From NCBI RefSeq assembly GCF_006715395.1, contig NZ_VFNC01000002.1:3720001-3784000 (forward strand): a stretch of 64,000 nt of DNA. The letters run 5' to 3'. Under the pieces are notes generated by a model that saw only the letters and a list, made by a program, of their open reading frames with translations, had not been told where the DNA came from and searched no databases. Within the stretch, counting starts at the first letter, position 1, and each line of letters starts with the position of its first letter. A program made the position numbers and the translations under genes. This document shows, piece by piece, positions 17,281 to 25,589 of this stretch. This stretch comes from Streptomyces sp. SLBN-31. GTDB lineage: Bacteria > Actinomycetota > Actinomycetes > Streptomycetales > Streptomycetaceae.

Positions 17281-18657
17281 GTGATGCGCAGCACGAGCAG
17301 CAAGAACCGGAAACTCAGGGCCGCCAAACCGGCGGCCGCTCTCCTCGCGACCGCTCTCACGCTCGCGTTGGCGGGTTGCGGCGGCAGTGACAACAAGAGC
17401 AGCGGCGGAGGCAGCTCGGAGAGCAGCAGTGGCCTCAAGCTCCCCAAGCTCAACGGCCAGACCCTGGAGGTCGCCGCCGTCTGGACGGGCGCGGAGCAGG
17501 CCAACTTCATGAAGGTCATGGACGAGTTCAAGAAGCGCACCGGCGCGAAGATCAACTTCGTCCCGACCGGCAACAACACCTCCACCTTCCTCGGTACCAA
17601 GATCCAGGGCGGCAAGCCGCCGGACGTCGCGTTCCTGCCCCAGGTGGGCGTGCTGCACCAGTTCGCGGACAAGGGCTGGCTCAAGCCGCTCGGAGCGGAC
17701 GCCAAGGCCCAGTTGACGAAGAACTTCTCCAAGGGCTGGGTGGACCTGGGCGCCTGGAAGGGCACCCAGTACGGCGTCTACGCCAAGGCCGCCAACAAGT
17801 CCCTGGTCTGGTACAACACCGCGGCCTTCGACTCGGCCGGTATCAAGGACACCCCGAAGACCTGGAAGGACTTCCTGACCACCGCGCAGACGCTGTCCGA
17901 CGCCGGGTCACCGGCCGTCTCGATCGGCGGCGCGGACGGCTGGACGCTCACCGACTGGTTCGAGAACGTCTATCTCTCGCAGGCCGGCCCGGAAAAGTAC
18001 GACCAGCTGGCCGCGCACAAGATCAAATGGACGGACCCGTCCGTCAAACAGGCCCTGACCACGCTCGCCCAGCTCTGGGGCAAGAACGACCTGATCGCGG
18101 GCGGCAACAAGGGCGCGCTGAACACGGAGTTCCCGAAGTCGGTCACCCAGACCTTCTCCGGCTCCACCCCGGCGGGCATGGTCTTCGAGGGCGACTTCGT
18201 GGCCGCCAACATCAACGGCGACACGAAGGCGAAGCTGGGCACGGACGCCAAGGTCTTCCCGTTCCCGGCGGTCGGCAGCCAGGCCCCCGTGGTCAGCGGC
18301 GGCGACGTCGCCGTGGCGCTGAAGAGCGGCGCGGGCGCCCAGGCGCTGCTGACGTTCCTGGCCTCGACGGACGCGGCGGAGGTCTGGGCGGCGCAGGGCG
18401 GCATCCTGTCGCCGAACAAGGAGATGGACATGTCCAAGTACAAGGACGCCATCACCAAGCAGATCGCCCAGCAACTGCTCGCGGCCGGCGACAACTTCCG
18501 CTTCGACATGTCCGACCAGGCCCCGGCGGCCTTCGGCGGCACGGCGGGCACCGGCGAGTGGAAGGACCTGCAGGACTTCCTGCGCAACCCGAAGGACGTC
18601 GCCGGCGCCCAGCAGAAGCTGGAGGCCGACGCGGCCAAGGCGTACGGCTCAAGCTGA
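17281..18657 (+). CDS. ABC sugar transporter, substrate-binding lipoprotein
   Basis: 458-residue extracellular binding protein, alpha-glucoside/oligosaccharide class. A lipoprotein signal (basic start, ALLATALTLALAGC with the lipid-carrying Cys33) is followed by a Ser/Gly linker (NKSSGGGSSESSS) and the two-lobe fold beginning at LNGQTLEVAAVWTGAEQANF; motifs such as GGKPPDVAFLPQVGVLHQFAD and VYAKAANKSLVWYNTAAFDSAGI are typical of the family. GTG at 17281 is immediately followed by ATG; GGGG lies just upstream. It is first gene of an operon with two permeases and no ATPase, as usual in Streptomyces, where a shared MsiK-type ATPase serves many sugar importers (known biology). No LacI regulator is adjacent. 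Confidence 0.92.
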   Translation: MMRSTSSKNRKLRAAKPAAALLATALTLALAGCGGSDNKSSGGGSSESSSGLKLPKLNGQTLEVAAVWTGAEQANFMKVMDEFKKRTGAKINFVPTGNNTSTFLGTKIQGGKPPDVAFLPQVGVLHQFADKGWLKPLGADAKAQLTKNFSKGWVDLGAWKGTQYGVYAKAANKSLVWYNTAAFDSAGIKDTPKTWKDFLTTAQTLSDAGSPAVSIGGADGWTLTDWFENVYLSQAGPEKYDQLAAHKIKWTDPSVKQALTTLAQLWGKNDLIAGGNKGALNTEFPKSVTQTFSGSTPAGMVFEGDFVAANINGDTKAKLGTDAKVFPFPAVGSQAPVVSGGDVAVALKSGAGAQALLTFLASTDAAEVWAAQGGILSPNKEMDMSKYKDAITKQIAQQLLAAGDNFRFDMSDQAPAAFGGTAGTGEWKDLQDFLRNPKDVAGAQQKLEADAAKAYGSS

Positions 18658-18667
18658 CGGTCCGGCG

Positions 18668-20020
18668 ATGACGTCAGTGGCGAACACGACGGAGGGCGCC
18701 GGCGCACTGCCGACGCCCTCCGCCGAACCGCGCAAGAGCGTCACGGGCACACGGCTGTTGGTGGCGGCGCTGTTCCTGCTGCCCGCGTTCGTGCTGCTCG
18801 GGGCGCTCGTGGTCTACCCGATCGGGTACTCGGTCTGGCGCAGCCTCTACGACGCCGACGGATCGGGCTTCGTCGGACTGAAGAACTACGGCGACATCTT
18901 CTCCAACGACGCCACGCTGACGGCCGTGCGCAACACGGCGATCTGGGTGGCGGTCGCGCCCGCGATCGTCACCGCGCTCGGCCTGATCTTCGCGGTGCTG
19001 ACCGAACGGGTGCGCTTCGGCACGGCGTTCAAGCTGATCGTCTTCATGCCGATGGCGATCTCGATGCTGGCGGCCGGGATCATCTTCCGTCTGGTCTACG
19101 AGCAGGACCCGAACCTCGGCGCCGCCAACGCGGTCGCCAAATCCATCCACGACACCTTCGTGTCGTCGTCCGTCTATCCCAACGCCCGCCCGAACGCGAC
19201 CGTCAGCGACCTCAAGCCGTCCGGCGGCGGTTCGTTCACCAGCACGGGCACCGTCCACGCGGGCACCCCCGCCCTGCTCCCCCTGGTCGGCATCGCCCCC
19301 GCCAAGCTGCCCGGCAACCCCGAGAACGCGAAGACGCCGTCCGGGTCCGGCATCACCGGCACCGTCTGGCTGGACTTCAAGCTCGGCGGCGGCGGGACCA
19401 AGGGCAAGGTCGACCCCGGTGAGAAGGCGCTGAAGGGCGTGAAGGTGGAGGCCGTCAAGGGCGGCAAGGTGGTCGCCTCCGCCAAGAGCGGCGCGGACGG
19501 CACCTTCACCCTCCCGGCGAAGGCCGAGGGGGCGCAGCTACGGCTGCCGGCGTCGAACTTCTCGGCGCCCTACAACGGCATCGACTGGCTGGGCCCGACC
19601 CTCGTCACCCCGGCCATCATCGGCAGTTACGTGTGGATGTGGGCGGGCTTCGCGATGGTGCTGATCGCGGCGGGCCTGGCGGGCGTGGACCGCAATCTGC
19701 TCGAGGCGGCGCGGGTCGACGGCGCCAACGAGTGGCAGGTGTTCCGGCGGGTCACCGTGCCTCTCCTCGCGCCGGTACTGGTCGTCGTCCTCATCACGTT
19801 GATGATCAACGTGATGAAGATCTTCGACCTGGTCTACATCATCGCCCCGCAGCCCAGCCAGGACGACGCCAACGTCCTCGCCCTGCAGTTGTTCCTGTCG
19901 TCGTTCGGCGGTGGCGGCAACGAGGGCGTCGGCAGTGCGATCGGCGTGATCCTGCTGCTGCTCGTGCTGCCCGTGATGATCGTGAACATCCGGCGACTGC
20001 GAAGGGAGCGGCAGCGGTGA
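18668..20020 (+). CDS. ABC sugar permease (MalF-like) with inserted extracytoplasmic Ig-like domain
   Basis: 450 residues, about 140 longer than an ordinary permease of this class. TM helices at about 29-52, 86-112 and 121-143 precede a hydrophilic insert (about 145-306); the membrane domain then resumes with LVTPAIIGSYVWMWAGF and the EAA loop EAARVDGANEWQVFRRVTVPLLAP that contacts the ATPase. Within the insert residues about 229-297 (GTVWLDFKL...GVKVEAVKGGKVVASAKSGADGTFTLPA) look like a SdrD-B/carboxypeptidase-regulatory beta-sandwich. By position it would face outward, like the P2 loop of E. coli MalF that touches the binding protein. The gene starts 10 bp after the binding-protein stop. 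Confidence 0.9.
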   Translation: MTSVANTTEGAGALPTPSAEPRKSVTGTRLLVAALFLLPAFVLLGALVVYPIGYSVWRSLYDADGSGFVGLKNYGDIFSNDATLTAVRNTAIWVAVAPAIVTALGLIFAVLTERVRFGTAFKLIVFMPMAISMLAAGIIFRLVYEQDPNLGAANAVAKSIHDTFVSSSVYPNARPNATVSDLKPSGGGSFTSTGTVHAGTPALLPLVGIAPAKLPGNPENAKTPSGSGITGTVWLDFKLGGGGTKGKVDPGEKALKGVKVEAVKGGKVVASAKSGADGTFTLPAKAEGAQLRLPASNFSAPYNGIDWLGPTLVTPAIIGSYVWMWAGFAMVLIAAGLAGVDRNLLEAARVDGANEWQVFRRVTVPLLAPVLVVVLITLMINVMKIFDLVYIIAPQPSQDDANVLALQLFLSSFGGGGNEGVGSAIGVILLLLVLPVMIVNIRRLRRERQR

Positions 20021-20898
20021 CGACCCTCGACACGACCGTGCGCGCCAAGCGCTCCTTCGCCGCCAGGGTGGCGAGTGGCGCGGGAGGCGGCATCCTGCGC
20101 GTCTTCCTCGTCGTGGTGGCGGTGTTCTGGCTGGTGCCGACCTTCGGCCTGCTGGTCTCCTCCTTCCGTGACCCGACCGACATCGCCACCTCGGGCTGGT
20201 GGAAGGTGTTCAGCGCGCCCGGCCAGCTGACCGCCAAGAGCTACAAGTCGCTCCTGGAGAACGACGCGATCACCCACTCGCTGTTCAACACCATCTGGAT
20301 CACGGTCCCGGCGACCCTGCTGGTGGTGTTCTTCGGCGCGATGGCCGGATACGCCTTCGCCTGGATGGACTTCAGGGGCCGCGACTGGTGGTTCCTGGTC
20401 GTGGTGGCGCTGCTCGTCGTCCCCGTCCAGGTGGCGCTGATTCCGCTCGCCGACCTCTTCGGCAAGATCGGGATCTTCGGCGAGATCATCGGCGTGGTCC
20501 TCTTCCACGTCGGATTCGGCCTGCCGTTCGCCATCTTCCTGCTGCGGAACTTCTTCGCGGAGATCCCCCGCGAACTGCTGGAGGCGGCACGGCTGGACGG
20601 CGCCGGCGAGACCCGGCTGTTCCTGACGGTCGTCCTTCCGCTGGGCGCGCCGGCGATCGCCTCGCTGGGCATCTTCCAGTTCCTGTGGGTGTGGAACGAC
20701 ATGCTGGTCGCGCTGGTCTTCTCCGACTCGCAGTCGCAGCCGCTGACGGTCGCTCTGCAGCAGCAGGTACGGCAGTTCGGCAACAACATCGACGTGCTGG
20801 CGCCCGGCGCGTTCATCTCGATGGTGATCCCGCTGGTCGTGTTCTTCGCGTTCCAGCGGCAGTTCGTGTCCGGCGTGATGGCGGGCGCGGTCAAGTAG
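20017..20898 (+). CDS. ABC sugar permease (MalG-like)
   Basis: 293 residues; its GTG start overlaps the stop of the first permease (GTGA) behind a GAAGGGAG box, so the two are translationally coupled. Six TM helices are visible, with VFWLVPTFGLLVSSFR first, and the EAA loop ELLEAARLDGAGETRLFLTVVLPLGAP for ATPase docking. C-terminal FQRQFVSGVMAGAVK is standard for the MalG group. It forms the heterodimeric channel with the upstream permease; substrate probably a glucoside or other oligosaccharide. Confidence 0.94.
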   Translation: MTTLDTTVRAKRSFAARVASGAGGGILRVFLVVVAVFWLVPTFGLLVSSFRDPTDIATSGWWKVFSAPGQLTAKSYKSLLENDAITHSLFNTIWITVPATLLVVFFGAMAGYAFAWMDFRGRDWWFLVVVALLVVPVQVALIPLADLFGKIGIFGEIIGVVLFHVGFGLPFAIFLLRNFFAEIPRELLEAARLDGAGETRLFLTVVLPLGAPAIASLGIFQFLWVWNDMLVALVFSDSQSQPLTVALQQQVRQFGNNIDVLAPGAFISMVIPLVVFFAFQRQFVSGVMAGAVK

Positions 20899-20917
20899 CC
20901 GACGCGCAGGGCCTCGA

Positions 20918-20946
20918 GGGGGACACCCGTTCGCCCGGTGTCCCCC
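20918..20946 (+). terminator. Hairpin terminator of the sugar ABC operon
   Basis: 10-bp arms 20918-20927 and 20937-20946 with a 9-nt loop, followed by TTAT; 20 bp after the last permease stop. Confidence 0.75.
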
Positions 20947-21033
20947 TTATGCCGTACGAAACCGTAACCAAGTCACTCCATCGGCCGTTCCCGGGCAAGG
21001 CCCCGTCGTCCGCGCCGACCCCATGGATGTGCC

Positions 21034-23235
21034 TTGCCCAGGTTCAGTGTCATCGTCCCCGCGTACAAGGTCCAGGCGTACCTGAGCGAATGCCTGGATT
21101 CGGTGCTGACGCAGTCGTGTCCCGATCTGGAGCTGATCGCGGTCGACGACTGCTCACCCGACGGATCGGGCGCGATCATCGACGAGTTCGCGTCCCGCGA
21201 CCCGCGCGTGCGTCCCCTGCACCTGCCCGAGAACCGGGGCCTGGGCGGCGCCCGCAACGCCGGCATGGAGCAGGCGAAGGGCGACTACCTGGTCTTCCTG
21301 GACGGCGACGACACCCTCACCCCGCACGCCCTGCGCGCGATCGCCGACCGCCTGAAGGAGACGGGCGAGCCGGACGTCCTGGTCTACGACTACGCGCGCA
21401 CCTACTGGTCGGGCCAGACCGTCCGCAACGTCGTCTCCGTCCAGCTGACCGAGCAGGGCCCGGCGCCCTTCCGTCTGGAGGACCGCCCCGGGCTGCTGCA
21501 CCTGCTGATGGTGGCCTGGAACAAGGCCTACCGGCGGGAGTTCGTGGAGCGCGAGGGCTTCGCCTTCCCGCCCGGCTACTACGAGGACACCCCGTGGACG
21601 TTCCCCGTCCTGATGGCCGCCGGGTCGATCGCCACCCTGGACCGGGTCTGCGTCCACTACCGCCAGCGCCGCCAGGGCAACATCCTCTCCACCACCAGCC
21701 GTAAGCACTTCGACGTCTTCGAGCAGTACGACCGGGTCTTCGCGTACGTCGACCAGCGGCCCGAACTGGCCCGCTGGCGCTCAGTGTTGTTCCGCCGCAT
21801 GGTCGACCACCTGACGAAGATCCTCGCCCGCCGCGACCGCCTCCCGCGCGGCTCGCGTGCCGAGTTCCTGCGCAGGGCCCGCCTCCACTACCGCCGTTAC
21901 CGGGTCCCCGGCTCCCCCGTCCCGTTCAGTGCCAGGCTGCGCCACGCCCTGATCCGCTGGGGCCTGCACCGCACGTACCGGGTCCTGCAGTCGGCGGCGG
22001 CCGCCCGCCGCCGCATGCTCAAGCCGGCCGTCAAGCTCGTCCGTACCCTCCGGACCGGCGCGCTGCGCCTGCACTACCGCGCCCAGCTCCGGCTCCCCCT
22101 GCGCGCCGACCGCGCTGTCTTCGCCTCCTGCGAGGGCGGGGGGAACAGCGGCAACCCGGGCGCCCTGGCGGAGGCGTTCCGCGCGTTCGCCCCGCACATC
22201 CGCACGGGCCGGCTGGGCCGGCCCGACACGGCCGCCTACTGGACGGCCCTGGCCCGCTCCAAGTACCTCGTCAGCGACACCGACTTCGAACCCGGCCTGC
22301 TCAAGCGCCCCGGACAAGTGCTGATCCAGACCCAACAGGGCACCCCCCTCGGCCACATGGGACTGGACCTGCAGGAACGCCCGGCCGCCGCACGGGACAT
22401 GGACTTCGAGAGGCTGCTCAGGGGCGTGGACCAGTGGGACTACGTCCTGTCCGCCAACCGCCACTCCACCCTGGTCTGGGAACGCGTCCACCCGGGCACG
22501 TACACCACCCTCGAATACGGTCTGCCGCGCAACGACCGTTTCCAGAAGGCCACGTCCGCCGATGTCGCCCGGATCCGCGAGTCGCTCGGCATCACCGACG
22601 ACACCGTCGCGCTCCTGTACACGCCCGCCCACCGCGACTACCGCCGCACCCAGCACTCGCCCCTCGACCTGGAGCGCGTCCTGCACCGCCTGGGCCCCCG
22701 CTACGTCATCCTGGCCCGCCCGCAGGGCCCCGTGCCGAAGGGCGCCGGGATCATCGACGTCACCGGCCGTCCGAGCGTCGAGGAACTCGCCCTCGCCTCG
22801 GACGCGTTGATCACCGACTACGCGTCCCTGATGTTCGACTACGCCAACCTCGACCGCCCGATCGTCATCCACGCCCACGACTGGGAGGCGTACGAGGCGG
22901 CCCGCGGCACCTACTTCGACCTGCGCGCCTTCCCACCGGGCGCGGTCGCCCGCAGCGAGGACGAGCTGGTCGACATCTTCGCCACCGGCCACTGGCGCGG
23001 CTCCCGCTCCACCCGGCTGCGCACCGCGTTCCGCGAGCGCTTCTGCCCGTACGACGACGGGCGCGCCGGCGAACGGGTGGTGCGGCACGTGGTGCTGGGC
23101 GAGCGGGGGCTGCCGCCGGTCGTCCCGCCGGCCGACCGCCACCCCGTACCGTCGGCCGCCGGGACCCTCACGCGCTCCCCGCAGGCCACCGTGCCGCAAC
23201 CGACCGGCCCGCTGACCGTCACCGACAGCCTCTGA
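21034..23235 (+). CDS. GT2 glycosyltransferase / TagF-like glycerophosphotransferase fusion, paralogue 1
   Basis: 733 residues. An N-terminal GT-A family-2 domain (1-230; VDD at 37-39 and FLDGDD at 88-93 for nucleotide-sugar and metal) is joined through a basic linker to a CDP-glycerol:polyglycerophosphate glycerophosphotransferase-like domain (about 370-690; SANRHSTLVWERV, YGLPRNDR, LITDYASLMFDYANLDRP). The fusion should add sugar and polyol-phosphate units to a wall polymer at the inner membrane face. Two histidine positions expected in TagF are Gln here: QTQQGTPL instead of HGTPL, and ILARPQG instead of R-x-H, so this C-terminal domain may be inactive or changed in substrate. It starts at TTG 21034 (paralogues begin with the same MPRFS) and has a weak ribosome site. 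Confidence 0.88.
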   Translation: MPRFSVIVPAYKVQAYLSECLDSVLTQSCPDLELIAVDDCSPDGSGAIIDEFASRDPRVRPLHLPENRGLGGARNAGMEQAKGDYLVFLDGDDTLTPHALRAIADRLKETGEPDVLVYDYARTYWSGQTVRNVVSVQLTEQGPAPFRLEDRPGLLHLLMVAWNKAYRREFVEREGFAFPPGYYEDTPWTFPVLMAAGSIATLDRVCVHYRQRRQGNILSTTSRKHFDVFEQYDRVFAYVDQRPELARWRSVLFRRMVDHLTKILARRDRLPRGSRAEFLRRARLHYRRYRVPGSPVPFSARLRHALIRWGLHRTYRVLQSAAAARRRMLKPAVKLVRTLRTGALRLHYRAQLRLPLRADRAVFASCEGGGNSGNPGALAEAFRAFAPHIRTGRLGRPDTAAYWTALARSKYLVSDTDFEPGLLKRPGQVLIQTQQGTPLGHMGLDLQERPAAARDMDFERLLRGVDQWDYVLSANRHSTLVWERVHPGTYTTLEYGLPRNDRFQKATSADVARIRESLGITDDTVALLYTPAHRDYRRTQHSPLDLERVLHRLGPRYVILARPQGPVPKGAGIIDVTGRPSVEELALASDALITDYASLMFDYANLDRPIVIHAHDWEAYEAARGTYFDLRAFPPGAVARSEDELVDIFATGHWRGSRSTRLRTAFRERFCPYDDGRAGERVVRHVVLGERGLPPVVPPADRHPVPSAAGTLTRSPQATVPQPTGPLTVTDSL

Positions 23236-23386
23236 ACACCGTTCTCATTCCGGGGAGTTCGCATGCCCTCCAGCCCGTCGCGGCCCACGCCGAGCCGGCC
23301 GTCCACCTGGCGTCCCGCGGGGCGGCCCGGCCGCCTCGGCTGAGGCCCGCCCGCGGCTCCCGCCGACTCTCGAGAGAAAGAGCAGA

Positions 23387-25588
23387 ATGCCCCGCTTCAG
23401 CATCATCGTCCCGTCCCATGGGGTGGCGGGCCGGCTGTCCCAGGCGCTGGACTCCGTCCTCGCACAGTCCTACGGCGACTTCGAGCTGATCCCGGTCTGC
23501 GACGGCCCCGACGCGCCCGCCTCGGACGTCACCGCCGGGTACGCCGAGCGGGACACCCGCGTGGCCCCCGTGCACTCGCCCCCGTCGGCAGGCCTCGCCG
23601 GGGCGCGCAACACCGGCATGCGGGCGGCGACGGGCACGTACCTGCTGTTCCTCGACGGCGACGACGTCCTGGCGCCGGGCGCGCTGGCGGCGCTGGACGC
23701 CCGCCTCACGCAGACGGGCGACGTCGACGTGCTGTACGCCGAGCACGAGCGCGTCCCCTGGTGGGAGGGCGAGCCGACCAACCCGGGCGCACTGCTGCTG
23801 CCGAGGACCCCCGAGGGCGCCTTCACCCCCGACCAGGTTCCCCGGCTGACCGGCGTCCAGCTCCCGGCGTGGAGTGCGGCCTACCGTCGCGCCTTCCTCA
23901 CCGACCGGCGACTGCGCTTCCCCGACGGTCACTTCACCGACGTCGGCTTCGGCGGCCTGGTCGCGCTGCGGGCGGAGAAGGCGGCGGTGCTGCGCGAGGC
24001 CGTCGTACGGCATCTGGTGCGGCGGCAGGGCAGCCGGCTGAGCCTGCCGGGTGAGCACCAGCTCCAGCTGCTCGACCAGGTCGAGCTGGTCCTCACCCAC
24101 GCCGCCGAAATCGGCCTTGACGACGAGCGATCGGTGCCGCTCTTCGACCACCTCTTCGGTGCCGTCCTGAAGACGGCCGCCCACCCCAGGCGTCTGACGA
24201 CCGGGCGCCGTGCCTTCTTCCGGCGGGCGAGCAGGCTGTACCGGCGGCACCGCCCGGCCGGTTTCCGCATCCCGGCCGGCAGCCTGGGCGTCCAGCACCG
24301 GCTCCTCGCGAGCGGCGCCTACGCGGCCTTCCACGCCCTGCGCGGCGCCAACCAGTCGGCCGTACGCGTCCTGGAGGCCGTGCCGCGCCCGCAGGGCCTG
24401 CGCACCCGGCTGCGCTACCGCCGTGCCCTGCACCGTCCCATCGACCCCAACCTGGCCGTGTACTGCGCCTATTGGGGCCGCGGCTACACCTGCAACCCGG
24501 CCGCGATCCACGCCAAGGCCCGCGAACTCGCCCCGCACATCCGCTCGGTGTTCCTGGTCGAGCCGGACCAGGCGCACACCGTGCCGAAGGACATCGACTA
24601 CGCGGTGATCGGCAGCGCAAAGTACTGGGACGTGCTGGCCCGTGCCAAGTACCTGGTCAACAACGCCAACTTCGCCGACGCCGTCGTCAAGCGCGAGGGC
24701 AGCGTGCACCTGTCCACCCAGCACGGCACCCCGCTGAAGAAGATGGGTGTCGACCAGGCCACGTACCCCGTGGTGGCCGCGGCGACCGGCAGCTTCGCCA
24801 AACTGCTGGCACGTGTCGACCGCTGGGACTACAACCTCACCTCCAACCGCCACTCGACCGAGATGTGGGAGCGGGCCTTCCCGGCCGCGCACGAGACGCT
24901 CGAGTACGGCTATCCGCGCAACGACGTCTACTACACGGCGACGGCCGACGACGTCGCCCGAGTCCGGCGGGAGCTGGGCGTCCCGGAGGGGAAGACGGCC
25001 GTCCTCTACGCGCCCACCCACCGCGACTACCACACCGGTTTCGAGACCGGGCTGGACCTGGAGGCGTTCTGCGAGGAGGCCGGCGAGGACGTCGTCGTCC
25101 TGCTGCGCGCCCACTACTTCTACGACCGGGGCAGGACTCGGAACACCGGCCGGATCATCGACGTCACCGCGCACCGCTCCGCCGAGGACGTGTGCCTGGC
25201 CGCGGACGCCCTGGTCACCGACTACTCGTCGATCATGTTCGACTACGCCAACCTGGACCGGCCCATGGTCGTGTACGTCGACGACTGGGACGTCTACCGC
25301 GAGACCCGCGGCGTCTACTTCGACCTGATGGAGCTGCCGCCGGGTCCGGTGGCCCGCACCCCCGAGGAGCTGGCGCGCGTCTTCCGCGACGGCTCCTGGG
25401 CGGGACCGGAGTCCACGGCGGCGCGGGCCGCGTTCCGCGAGCGGTTCTGCCAGTTCGACGACGGGCGCGCGAGCGAACGGGTCGTACGCCGGGTGCTGCT
25501 GGGCGAACCACCGGAAGCGATCCCGCCGGTGATCCCGCTCGCCGAGCGCCTGCCCGCCCCCGCCGCGACGACCCTCGCAAGGAGCTGA
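23387..25588 (+). CDS. GT2 glycosyltransferase / TagF-like glycerophosphotransferase fusion, paralogue 2
   Basis: 733 residues with the same two-domain plan. Its TagF part keeps both expected histidines: STQHGTPLKKMG and VVLLRAHYFYDRG, along with TSNRHSTEMWERAF, YGYPRNDVYY and LVTDYSSIMFDYANLDRP. The GT2 part has FLDGDD but PVCDG in place of the VDD found in its neighbours, so its donor may differ. ATG 23387 is preceded by GAGAAAGAG. It lies 151 bp after paralogue 1, a gap without a gene. It is the best candidate of the three for a working polyol-phosphate polymerase or primase. Confidence 0.9.
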   Translation: MPRFSIIVPSHGVAGRLSQALDSVLAQSYGDFELIPVCDGPDAPASDVTAGYAERDTRVAPVHSPPSAGLAGARNTGMRAATGTYLLFLDGDDVLAPGALAALDARLTQTGDVDVLYAEHERVPWWEGEPTNPGALLLPRTPEGAFTPDQVPRLTGVQLPAWSAAYRRAFLTDRRLRFPDGHFTDVGFGGLVALRAEKAAVLREAVVRHLVRRQGSRLSLPGEHQLQLLDQVELVLTHAAEIGLDDERSVPLFDHLFGAVLKTAAHPRRLTTGRRAFFRRASRLYRRHRPAGFRIPAGSLGVQHRLLASGAYAAFHALRGANQSAVRVLEAVPRPQGLRTRLRYRRALHRPIDPNLAVYCAYWGRGYTCNPAAIHAKARELAPHIRSVFLVEPDQAHTVPKDIDYAVIGSAKYWDVLARAKYLVNNANFADAVVKREGSVHLSTQHGTPLKKMGVDQATYPVVAAATGSFAKLLARVDRWDYNLTSNRHSTEMWERAFPAAHETLEYGYPRNDVYYTATADDVARVRRELGVPEGKTAVLYAPTHRDYHTGFETGLDLEAFCEEAGEDVVVLLRAHYFYDRGRTRNTGRIIDVTAHRSAEDVCLAADALVTDYSSIMFDYANLDRPMVVYVDDWDVYRETRGVYFDLMELPPGPVARTPEELARVFRDGSWAGPESTAARAAFRERFCQFDDGRASERVVRRVLLGEPPEAIPPVIPLAERLPAPAATTLARS

Positions 25589-25589
25589 C

